DNA of 64,000 bases. It comes from Heliocidaris erythrogramma. Lineage: Eukaryota > Echinodermata > Echinoidea > Camarodonta > Echinometridae. The notes under the pieces were generated by a model that was given only the letters and a program-made list of their open reading frames with translations, had not been told where the DNA came from and searched no databases. The stretch covers positions 17,934,994 through 17,998,993 of the forward strand of contig CM046869.1 of the NCBI GenBank assembly GCA_025617745.1. The letters are read 5' to 3'. Of the stretch, positions 1-10,500 are shown piece by piece (positions within the stretch are counted from its first letter, which is position 1; each line of letters begins with the position of its first letter). Made by a program: the position numbers and the translations under genes.

Positions 1-336
1 AGAAAATAAAGAGGGAGTCGAGTTGTCAGACACCAAGTGCAAAATATATGGCATATAAAGTAAAGTGTGGTGAAAAAATATATATTTGCTGTCTGCTGTA
101 TACAAGACTATAAGATGTAAGGCATACTATATACTGAAGAATATAAACATGTGCATATAAAGTCTGTAATATATGTGTCTAAACCAAACGAGAAGGTAAA
201 ATGCGAATAAAATATATGTGTATATATATATATATATATAATATATGTAATAATGTAAGGAAGTCGAGTAAAAAGATGTATTAATCATTTCCCTCCTGGA
301 TGTTGAGGCCATGAGGTTGGATGGTGCGAAGTCGTC
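1..336. other. AT-rich DNA with a (TA)n microsatellite, no gene seen
   Basis: Low-complexity AT-rich sequence containing a (TA)n run at about 220-246. Short open frames here are rich in Tyr, Ile and Phe, as expected from translating AT repeats, and none resembles a protein family. Confidence 0.6.
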
Positions 337-468
337 TCATCCAGTAACATTCAATGTTTGATCCCAGAGAGGTTTCACTACATTACATTCGATAAAGACA
401 TGAAGAAAGGTTTCAGGTTCTGTGTTACAAAAGGAGCAGCCAATGCTCAATCTTGACTTGCGTGGGGT
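337..468 (-). pseudogene. Remnant of a LINE reverse transcriptase C-terminal zinc-finger region
   Basis: The minus strand is open from 468 down to a stop at 337-339. It reads a Cys-rich stretch, CSFCNTEPETFLHVFIEC, followed by VVKPLW. This C-x2-C-(x)n-H-x4-C spacing, with an upstream ET pair and a downstream W, is the pattern of the zinc-finger region that follows the RT domain in many non-LTR retrotransposons. The frame is closed upstream by a TAA and no RT core motifs were found, so it is a short relic. The family is unresolved, and a chance match cannot be excluded for so short a stretch. Confidence 0.45.
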
Positions 469-660
469 TTACGTACATCTAAAATCATTCAACACAAAAT
501 TTCCGTCTAGGGAAGTGCAAGGTCTATATTATGCTTGTAACATTTCCTTAATCTGGTCAAACTGGTAATAGAAAAATAATCTAACTTCAAAGTCCCAAAA
601 TGTCATGTTTACAGTGCCCTTAATTGTGGATACGGCCATTTACATTCTGTAATCGATCAC

Positions 661-674
661 CCCCCCCCCCCCCC
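661..674. repeat. Poly-C tract
   Basis: An uninterrupted run of C. Similar runs of 11-18 C/G occur at about 1780-1794, 3536-3551, 5527-5544, 9823-9835, 9950-9960, 10269-10284 and 10602-10620, and longer ones lie in the tandem array. Confidence 0.9.
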
Positions 675-1014
675 GTTTCTTAGGAATGGTTGAATAAGGA
701 ATGCGGTCAAGATATTCGAGTGTTTTGTGTAAGATACGGTCGTTAGATAAAAGAGTAAACCGAAAATAACTGCCGAGGTATTCAGAATAGATATTAAAAT
801 ATATTTTCTATAATCCAAGAATATCTAGTTGACATGGTGCTAACAATAGTGGACAAATATTTTCCTGCATTACTCACCTAAAACTTTGATTCCTTGTATA
901 TCTTAAATAAATAAAAGTTTCAGAAAAAGGGTTTGCGGTACAACCATGTGAGTTGGAATAACTCCACGTTCCGGTCAGAATGCTCTGGCCGTCGTCAGTT
1001 TCTTTCACTATTCA

Positions 1015-1127
1015 CAGTGGCGGATCTAGCCTGGTAAGACACAATGCATTCTAGGGGTCCGCTTTGTTTGTGCACATTGGCGGACCCCTAGAATGTATTG
1101 TGTCTTACCAGGCTAGATCCGCCACTG
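1015..1127. mobile_element. Near-perfect foldback element (hAT-type MITE candidate)
   Basis: About 113 bp consisting of two arms of about 50 bp in inverted orientation. The left arm starts CAGTGGCGGATCTAGCCTGG and the right arm ends with its reverse complement. CAGTGGCGGATC ends are typical of short hAT-derived MITEs. No clean 8-bp target duplication was identified: only about 5 bp (ATTCA) is shared between the flanks. The arms differ by very few bases, so the copy is probably young. Confidence 0.75.
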
Positions 1128-3273
1128 ATTCATCAGGGAACAACTGCGTGGGAATTGGGCCCCTGTGGAGTGTGTTTATCTGACAATCACAGATTCACAA
1201 TTAACAAAAGTCTCTTCGTAAATAGTGTGATTCCGAGAGGTCTTAAAGGGGCACAAGTCTTTCATGATCATTGAGAATTAGACCGATATTAAAGTTTCCC
1301 TTCGTTTCCTATGAGTTTAGTCTTCGGTTTTTTTTCTTCCTTCAAGATCCATCAGACATTTCTTAGAATCAGTCTGGTTATTGATTTCACTATCATTTAA
1401 CCAATAAACAGAAAAGTACATTATACGAGGCCATTCCGGGTATATCTTCCTGGTTTCATGGAGCACAGACGTATGCTATTTGTATAAATGTACTCCAACA
1501 CTAGATGGCAGCAAACAACAACATACCAAAAGCTCCATCAATATAGTGAGGTGTAAACAGAAAATCCGTCTATTAGGAGGGGTTTGATAACATTTTCTAA
1601 CTTTCGAGGCTCTCCTCCTAGACAGGGATTCTGTGAAGCCAGACGTAGTCTCAGCGGAGCATTATCCTCTAACGATATAGACTTATATTTCGGTCTAAGT
1701 AAGGTAGTGGTTTAATATGGGTGTATGTATTGGCAGATTAAGGGGAGGGGACACAAAAAGACAGAGACCACCCACCTCCCCCCCCCCCCCCCCCATTAAC
1801 CCTTTAAACTCAATCTAGCATTATTCATTCATTTACTATAGAAACAAATTGTTGTCGTTCTTGATAGTCAGAGATTTTGCGGGGTTTTGCCCGGTACCTT
1901 TAAAAAAAAAGTCGCTTGTCACAGTAAAAGAGACAAGTTGGTGACTTGTTGTTTGTCACAGATTTTGCATGGCTTTTGCCCTGTACCTTTTACAAAATCA
2001 TTGATACCTCCTTCATGCATCAAATCAAATACGAGTTCAAATTAAAATAGTGATACCAAAAATGAGATCACTAACTGATACTAGCATAAACAGCATGTTG
2101 GAAAAGTGCATAAAAAAACCTAAATAGGGTGACAACAGTAAACGGTTCTCTCTTTCATAATTCTTAGTACCCAACAATAAGCCAGTTCGGGGTTAGCGCA
2201 TGGTACAAATGACCCCAAATATCCACAGATATTTTAGACATGGAGGGTCCCTTTATGTGCACTTCAGAAAAATAACTCTAGGAGTGATAGAGGTGCCTCA
2301 TGAATAGCTTTTGTTTCCCCCTTTAAAAAAGAATACTTCCACCTGGATATCATGGAATGCACCATTAGTGCATAATTGAATAATGATTACATGACATTCA
2401 TGAGCACATATCGAATATTAGTGTCAGTGGGTTTCAGAATTTGGTACAGATGACCTTTATCTGCTCATGCTCAGATTGCATCTCCGAAGTGGCTTATTCA
2501 AACCCTTGCACTACTTCTCTCACAAACAATTCAAGATTGACAATACTTTGCCAATCTTATGCCATGGCTTTAAAAAAAATGTCACATACAGTATTTACAT
2601 TATAAGTTTCTTAGTTTTGGCTTGATACCACAGTCACACAGCCAAACCGACCACACACCGACTCCAAACCCACTGATTCTTGGCCATTGGTGGCAATGTA
2701 ATTTTTTGTTCGGTCTGTTGCTGGTTTGTTGTCTTGTTGGTAGCTTGGTATGACTGTGGTATAAGACATTGCATAGTACTCTATGAAGCACAAAGGAGTT
2801 TCTGAAAACCAGATACAAGATCATGATAATATAGTTCTTTTTATTCAATTATTAGAAAATAGATTATATGGAATGTTTAGAGTATATAAAATATAAATAT
2901 CAAGATACATGATACATTAGGCCGTAAACATACAAGTGAATAGGTGATACGAAAAACATACAAACACACATATATTACACAAATTGAATTACACAACATT
3001 GAAAGACTTATTCAATTTCAGTTTTTGAAAGAAAAGGTTCATTCTTTACACATCTATTATGTTCACCATGAATATATATCATTGAATATCTTTATCATTT
3101 TCTGCAGCAGAATAAGCTTGCCGGAAGAGTAATATAAGAAACTCTATCTCCCTCTCCTACGAATCACTATGCAAGAAACATTTCCATATTTCTGTCATCA
3201 AAAGCATACCTGCAAAGTGATTCTCATCCACCTCATATGACATGGGCCCCATCTTATCAAGTATTTTTATTGA
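1128..3273. other. Non-coding stretch, no gene seen
   Basis: No convincing exon on either strand. It contains a poly-C run at about 1780-1794 and a loose pair of related segments at about 1868-1915 and 1957-1995, both containing a GATTTTGC...TTTTGCCC...TACCTTT pattern. The short open frames at 2600-2848 and 2944-3132 show no domain signature. Confidence 0.5.
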
Positions 3274-3534
3274 CCTGGGCCACGCTTTATAAAAGAGTTT
3301 TGATTGATTACAAATAATCTGCAATTGGTATCAATCGCAACTCTGTACAAAGACACTGAAGATGTGGTTAATATCAACTGCAAATTTTTTTGTAATCAAT
3401 CGCTACTTTTTTTATAAGACTGGTCTCTGAGTTTGTAATTCCAAGTCTTAAAATCAATCATAAACTACAGAGTTAAGATGCAATTAATTCATATCAATCG
3501 CAATCGCAGTCTTTTTAAAAGACGGAGGCCAGTG
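3274..3534. mobile_element. Imperfect inverted-repeat element (TAAAAGAGTTTTGATTGAT type)
   Basis: The left end (CTGGGCCACGCTTTATAAAA) and the right end (ending AAAAGACGGAGGCCAG) are imperfect inverted copies. The interior repeats the theme of 'ATCAATCGCAACTCTG' several times in both orientations. This resembles short non-autonomous elements common in echinoderm intergenic DNA. Exact ends are uncertain. Confidence 0.4.
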
Positions 3535-4517
3535 CTCCCCCCCCCCCCCCCATGACAATAATGTCCCCTCAATGACTGAACCCAAGCTACACCCCTCACT
3601 ATCAAAAATTCTTCTTTCAAGACATTTAGACCAGATTTTCTATTATATACCCAAATTAACACAACTCGATTTGCTACTCCACCTCCACCATCTCCATTCC
3701 TGGGGATGCAATTACTTTCATGTATTTGGCTTTTTTTAATAATTTATTTATTTATTTATGGTTTATTAGAGTTTGTGACTGGCAGCCAGTAGCTGAATTG
3801 TCCACAAATTACAAATCCATTTAAAAGATACATAAAAATATAATCATAACAATATTATAAGTGGTATTGATACAAAAACAAGGCAGTCAAGTAAATCACA
3901 ATTAGGAACATACAGAAGGAAATTAGCAGTATGAAAATTATTTAAAAAACACATACAAAACCATAAAAACATAGAAAGACTTAAATCATACATCTATGGA
4001 GAGAAAACACTTTACTTCATTAGTTCTAAAAGAGTCAATTGTACAATGAAGATGACATTCAAATTAACCACTGACACAAATTGAGGTAGTTCTATTAGAA
4101 GATTTTCAACAAATTGTAATCATAATAAAGACATTTTTGCAAAATGCAATGAAAATAGTCAATAAATGCAATAAATGCAATAGATACAATGAAAATAGTC
4201 AATAATGATACATGTGTTTTCTGACAAAATGAAAATAGAGATATGAACATTTCTTTCATGATTATGTTTTAACTTAAAGAATATGAATTGCTACAGAAAA
4301 TATTGGTTAACTTCAAGCATAATAAAAATCCATCCATTATTTTACCATACTTGAATAAATGCAGAAAAATCTGTCAAAGAATTAAAGAATCATTAGGTAT
4401 TTAAGATCACTAAAAAAAATCATAAAGATCATTACACATCTCTCTAAATCTAAGAGAGATAGTCAGATACACATTTACTATTTTTATCTAAATGAACTAC
4501 TCCTTACCAAACTACAT
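3535..4517. other. AT-rich non-coding stretch
   Basis: Poly-C at the left end, then AT-rich sequence with TTTATTTATTTATTTATGG at about 3743-3760 and imperfect tandem AATGCAATAAATGCAATAG motifs near 4147-4200. The T-rich part could be the tail of a minus-strand LINE, but no coding remnant supports this. Confidence 0.4.
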
Positions 4518-4747
4518 GGGGTGGTATTCTGAGATTTATTTTATCTTGATTTTAATGAAAAGATTTAAATTGTCATAACAAATTTCAAATTGCAACGTTT
4601 CATTGGTGTTTGCGCAGATGAATTTCGCGTACGCAGCCATTTTTGCGCAGACATTAACCAATGATGCGCCATAAGCGTACATTTTGTTATGACAATTAAA
4701 ATTATTTCACTCAAATCAAGATGAAATAAATCTCAGAATACCACCCC
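4518..4747. mobile_element. MITE with about 35-bp terminal inverted repeats
   Basis: The element starts GGGGTGGTATTCTGAGAT and ends with the inverted copy (ATCTCAGAATACCACCCC). The match continues inward through TTTATTTTATCTTGATTT with one mismatch. The interior is about 160 bp and has no coding capacity. The superfamily is undetermined. Confidence 0.75.
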
Positions 4748-4782
4748 TGAACTACAGTACTACATGTGGAAAGATAAAAATA

Positions 4783-6590
4783 ACAAGAGCCCCAGGGGGC
4801 ACGACGCTCACCTGAGGTGGATCAATTCACATCTGGTGCATGTTCTCTCTAGCACCACCAGGAGATATGTTAGAAATTAACCCTAATAGGCCCGGGGGGC
4901 GGATTCCGCCCCCCCAGACGTGTCGCGTAATATGTTCGCATCGCGAAAAGCAGTCACCACGCCGCTTCACTACTTTTTTCTTTCAAGTCTTGGGCAACTT
5001 TTGAAACCAAATTTGTGATGTCTGCGCGTGCGGTTCCGGAGTTACGCAACATTTCGTAAGTGCATGTCAGACCCAAAATTGCTCAAAAACGTGATTTTGT
5101 GTACAAATCCAATGCAAATTGTGTTTCCAGCTAAAATTCATAAATGTTTCATTATTTTTACTTTTACTGTTTAAAAACAATTAATTTTATGTTGTTTATG
5201 ATTAAAATAGTGTCGTCAACGAATTCCATCGAAAAAACAATAAAAAACAAAAAGTCGAAAAACAAAGAAATACATAAGAAATTAAAAAAACAATAAAATA
5301 CATAAGAAAAAAAGGATTTTACCGAATTTTTTTTTGGTTTATTTGATCAGAATCTGACAAAGAGTCTCTATACAAAAAATTAGCAGTTTTGGGGCTTTAT
5401 TTAATTAATTAGAGCAAACCATTAATTTTATGCATAAATTAGCATAATTAATTAGTTGTGACATTTTTCGGAGAAATTGACTATACAGTTTTGTAGATTA
5501 CGATAACGTTAGAAATTAACATAATTCCCCCCCCCCCCCCCCCCACCCCATGGTCTACAATGTCATGTATTATTTGAATCTCCTACATCTACGGATGATT
5601 CCCACCAAGTGTGGTTGAATCATACAACAAATCATGCAAAGAATGTACATTTCCCCTCCTGCATATTAACCTCGCCCTCGCAGGACCCCTATGGGGCCAC
5701 CCTGAGAATGTCATGAACAACTTTTTTTATTCATCTTCAAGATGTATATAACACACAAAATATCTAGACAAACTTCTGGATCTGGAGAAGAAGAATATTT
5801 GAAATTTAATTTTTTTTTGACTGATCATTCCTTTTCCCTGGCAGCACCTCTCCCCCAGTATGTTACCCCCACAGGACCCCTATAGGGCCACTCAGAGAAA
5901 TTTCATGAACAACATTCATTCTTCATCTATAGAGGTATATCCATACACAATACCAAGTCTGAGCTATGCCTGGTTCTGGAGAAGAAGATGTTTGAAATTT
6001 ACATAGCTTTTACAATTGGGGGCCCTCCCCCTGGGCCCCCCTGGGGGCCACATGTACCATGTTAGCAACTTTGGGTCCCCTACCCCTAAGGATGATTCCT
6101 ACCAAGTTTGGTTGAATTCCGATAATGTGTTTTGGAGAAGAAGATCAGAATCTACATTTTGCCTGGCAGCGCCCCCCCTCCAGTATGTTACCCCCACAGG
6201 GCCCCTATAGGGCCACTCAGAGAAATTTCATGAACAACATTCATTCTTCATCTATAGAGGTATCTCCATACACAATACCAAATCTGAGCTATGCCTGGTT
6301 CTGGAGAAGAAGATGTTTGAAATTTACATAGCTTTTACACTTGGGGGCCTTCCTGGGCCCCCCTGGGGGCCACATGTACCATTTTAGCAACTTTGGGTCC
6401 CCTACCCCTAAGGATGATTCCTACCAAGTTTGGTTGAATTCCGATCATGGGTTTTGGAGAAGAAGATGAAAATGTAAAAAGTTAACGGACGACGGACGAC
6501 GCACGACGCACGACGCACGACGCACGACGGACGACGGACAAATTTCCATCGCAATAGCTCACTCGAGCCTTAGGCTCAGGTGAGCTAAAA
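4783..6590. mobile_element. Composite foldback-type element with internal monomers, copy 1
   Basis: The element begins AACAAGAGCCCCAGGGGG and shortly carries GCTCACCTGAG (4806-4816). It ends with the exact inverted copy CTCAGGTGAGC (6575-6585) followed by TAAAA. The interior holds tandem monomers of about 325 bp (TGGTTCTGGAGAAGAAGATG recurs at 5971 and 6296). Each monomer includes a C-rich run and a CCCCCTGGGCCCCCCTGGGG palindrome. A 7-bp minisatellite (CACGACG units) lies at about 6487-6540. Open frames inside are by-products of the monomers. A second copy lies at 9675-11029. Similar end sequences occur in other marine invertebrates, but no transposase is visible. Confidence 0.65.
4879..5508. 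repeat. Sequence nested in the foldback element
   Basis: Relative to copy 2 (9675-11029), copy 1 has about 630 extra bases between two 'GTTAGAAATTAA' positions. It begins with a GC-rich block (GGCCCGGGGGGCGGATTCCG) and continues AT-rich. It is probably another repeat inserted into the first; its family is unknown. Confidence 0.4.
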
Positions 6591-7080
6591 AACCCAAGCA
6601 ATGAGACAGGACCAAAGAAGGCCCATCACACCTTATGACCAGCCTATAACCAAGAAATTGTATTCAGAGTTGGGTATAAAAATGTGAACAAGTAAAATCT
6701 TCCTTGTTTTCAAACAGTCATATAAAGAGCAAATGTGGAATTGCAGGGTGTTATAAGTGGTTCATTCAGGGAGAAGGCAAAAATATTTTCCGATCGGTAA
6801 GACCATTTGAATTGTGGATAAAAGACTTGAAAAAAAAACTGGGCCTCACTTTCTGCTCCTTCAAGGCACATATTGTCTAGGACCAGGTCCCACTTAATGT
6901 AATGTCCTTGCTCTCTCTCTCTCTCTCTCTCTCCCCCTCTCTCACACACTCTCTCCCCGACAGCCTGTGGCATTTTCTTTTCCGCTCCTCCAGTAATTTT
7001 CTCGCGAGTCCCGACAGCTTCAATTTTTATCGGCAAGCAATGTCCTTCCTCTCTATCTCCCCTCCTATGACTTCTTAGAA
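6591..7080. other. 3' flank of the WD40 gene with a (CT)n microsatellite
   Basis: Contains a (CT)n run at about 6908-6940 and pyrimidine-rich sequence. A minus-strand open frame of 162 codons covers 6710-7198. Its Arg/Glu-rich middle is the translated (GA)n repeat, so it is not accepted as a gene. Confidence 0.5.
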
Positions 7081-7081
7081 C

Positions 7082-7087
7082 TTTATT
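7082..7087 (-). terminator. Candidate polyadenylation signal of the WD40 gene
   Basis: Forward TTTATT reads AATAAA on the minus strand, about 430 bp downstream of the stop at 7516. It is the first canonical AATAAA I noticed after that stop. Assignment is by position only. Confidence 0.35.
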
Positions 7088-7099
7088 TCTGTGTCTACA

Positions 7100-7540
7100 G
7101 GGGACCAGTTTCATGATCATGTAGCCCCAGCTGTCATCATAATCTCTTTTCCTGTCCTCTATCCCTCTCCTCGACCACTTCCAAGGACTTCCTATCAACT
7201 GCTATGGCAGAAACACCTCTTGCATCATCTAATTCCAGCTGCCATCATCATCAGTGACAATGTCCTCTACCTCTCTCCTTGCACCACTTCTAGAATGTCC
7301 TTTCTGCTGCTACAGCAGAAACACCTCTTGCATCATCTAGCACTAGCTGCTATCATCATCAATATTCAATGTCCTAATTCCACTCCCAAGCCTTTACTTT
7401 CTGCTGCTATAGCAGAAAAACTTAATGCATTATCTAACCCCTGCTAATATATCTCTCCTTGGCCACCTGTGAGGATTTCCTTTCTGCTGCTACGGCAGAA
7501 CACCTCATGCACTGTCTAGCTCCAGCTAACATTATCATCA
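7100..7540. repeat. Diverged minisatellite at the 3' end of the WD40 gene
   Basis: About four diverged copies of a unit a little over 100 bp. The consensus theme is TTTCTGCTGCTACAGCAGAA, CACCTCTTGCATCATCTAGC, CCAGCTGCCATCATCATC, then a CT-rich spacer. Copies start near 7190, 7300, 7395 and 7475. A further diverged copy appears to merge into the terminal coding exon (7516-7719), where it would encode the acidic tail. Confidence 0.6.
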
Positions 7541-10500
7541 TCTGTATCCTGTGTCCTTTCATCTATCTCTCTCTTCCCCTCCTCCTCCTCCTTCTCCTCA
7601 TTATCATTCTCTGCAATTTTACTTGGATTCTTTTCTGCTACAGCCATTGCTGCGGCCCCAGAGGCGAACAGCGCCCCCTCAGCTGAGAAGACACAAGTCT
7701 GGAGCTGCTCCAAATCACTCTACAAGCAAGAACAAGAAAGGACTTTACTCTACCAAAGGCCTATCCAAGGGTCCCCATCATCAAATATATGAATATCAAA
7801 TATTTGAATGACCTCATATTCCAAATATGGTGAGAAGCAGTTAAACTCTTTGGACCAAACTTTCATGGCACATCAGTGTGTAGTCCCACATACCTATTTC
7901 TGTGTGCAGTGCATGTAACTTTCATCAAGCCTGAGTCAATGTCTTATCATTTGTGATGATTGCAAAACCTCACAGTATACACAAATTCTTATGTCTTACA
8001 TAATCGATCTTCCCAATTGCTTCATTCACAATATCATTGCATGACCGGAACCCAACTTTATCTTTAAACTTAACAAATTAGTCTTGTCTGATATCACTAT
8101 AGGACACACTTCTCTTTAAAAAAAAAATTCCTGATGGGCATGCTCAAGATATGCAAAGTGCAACCAATTTCATGTTAAAAAGCATATTTGATTTCAAAGG
8201 TTATAATGATGACAGTGTCAAGAAAAAGATACACCTAATTTATTTTCTGCTTGCCACTGCAGAAGGGGGCAAGTATAAGGGCAAAGAAATTACACATTTC
8301 ATCAAAAAGGCATACCCACTGGATAGACCTTCTTGCACCAGCTATCAGACAGGTATGTAGGTGGGAAACAGGATATACCCAAAGACATAATGTAACTTGA
8401 ACAGCACAAGAGCAATAAATGTCTGAGCACTTCTTTCCATGACATGTATTTGAACAATAGATGGCAGCAAGCAACATGACACAAGATAAAGCACAGTTCC
8501 AATATTAGTGTGTTTATCTGGCAGGGTTTGAAATTAGGCAGTAGCCTGAAAACCTGCTATTCCACATTTTAATTTGACTTTTATACCAGATTCTTACCTC
8601 AAGCGTCTTTGCACATTCCCCAGTCCTCACGTCCCATACCTTGACCTGTACATAAATACAAAACAGAAGTAAATGTGTGAATACAGTAATAGGGCAATAC
8701 TTGTACATGAGTATTTAAAGGTAGGATTAATGCTTAATGTCTATAACGGTCAAAAAGGGGCAAAATACTAATTGCCCTTTATGTCTGGATATGTTACAGA
8801 CTGAGGCAGAAAACACAACCTAATAAAATTCATTTTGGGACACCTGCATTTTTAAAGAAACATTTAATTTTCAGTGTTGCTCTTTATGATATATCCATTA
8901 TCGATAAAATTCTCATGTTATGGTGAATTCACTTAATTATGAATGTCTCACTGATGAAAGTGTTTCTGAACTCACAATCCACAGGTAAATGTCTATCTAT
9001 GTTGATATTTAACAAAACAGAAAATTTTTGAATTCCCAAAAGAGAATGGTGTATTTAAGGGTGAAAAAAGGACAGATAAAGACTTTTCTCACCGTTTCGT
9101 CATCACTTGCACTGGCTACCATGCTGCTATCGTTTGAGAAGGCCAGTGCTTGGACCCATCCGGAGTGTTCCGAGAGAACCGCTATGAGGCGGGCATCGCA
9201 TGAGCTCCACAGCCGAACAGTCTTATCCCACGACCCTGTTGCCTATTGAGAAACAAGTCATGATGAAATTCACAAAGAGAGACTTTTCATATTACTCACG
9301 ACAATTGCACTTATGATAATATTGATAATAATTAGAACAGCATTAAAACAAAGAAAATAAGCATTTCCTGTATGATCTGTGAGAACCCCAATCTGGTCCA
9401 TACCCTACTCACTCATGACACAAGGCCCAGAGATGTACTGTGTGGTCCCACAAACCTGATGCATGGAGGGGTAAAAAATGCAGCCCCCTCCACTTTTATA
9501 AGAACCTGGATCTGCCTGCGTAGGTACTAACCATCATTCCAAGTTTTGAGAAGTTGACAGCATGGATGTTTCCTGTATTACCTTTGAGCACCCTAACCTG
9601 GTCCATACCCGTCTCATGACACAACACCCAGAAACCTACCATGTGATCCCACGACCGTGATGCATTGAGAACAAAAACAAGAGCCCCAGGGGGCACGACG
9701 CTCACCTGATGTGGATCAATTCATATCTGGTGCATGTTCTCTCTAGCACCACCAGGAGATATGTTAGAAATTGAAACAACTAGGAGAATGTACATGAGAT
9801 GATGTTAGAAATTAACATAATTCCCCCCCCCCCCCACCCCATGGTCTACTTTGGATCCCCTACCCCTAAGGATGATTCCTACCAAGTTTGGTTGAATTCC
9901 GATCATGTGTTTTGGAGAAGATCAGAATGTACATTTCGCCTGGCAGCGCCCCCCCCCCCCTTCCAGTATGTTACCCCCACAGGGCCCCTATAGGGCCACT
10001 AAGTGTTTCATGAACATTCATTCTTTCTTCATCTATAGAGGTATCTCCATACACAATACCAAGTCTGAGCTATGCCTGGTTCTGGAGAAGATGTTTGAAA
10101 TTTACATATTTTTTACAATTGGGGGCCCTCCCCCTGGGCCCCCTGGGGGCCACATGTACCATTTTAGCAACTTTGGGTCCCCTACCCCTAAGGATGATTC
10201 ATACTAAGTTTGGTTGAATTCCGATCATGTGTTTTTGAGAAGATCAGAATGTACATTTTGCCTGGCAGCCCCCCCCCCCCCCCCTCCAGTATGTTACCCC
10301 CACAGGGCCCCTATAGGGCCACCCAGAGAAATTTCATGAACAACATTCATTCTTCATCTATAGAGGTATCTCCATACACAATACCAAGTCTGAGCTTTGC
10401 CTGGTTCTGGAGAAGAAGATGTTTGAAATTTACATAGCTTTTACAATTGGGGGCCTTCCCCCTGGGCCCCCCTGGGGGCCACATGTACCATTTTAGCAAC

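Noticed and set aside
6710-7198. 162-codon open frame on the minus strand downstream of the WD40 gene
   Set aside because: The middle is translated (GA)n microsatellite and one end is translated minisatellite. No domain, and not linked to an exon by clear splice sites.
8151-8360. Plus-strand open frame ending near GACAGGTATGT
   Set aside because: A donor-like site alone; no partner exon and it lies in a WD40 intron on the other strand.
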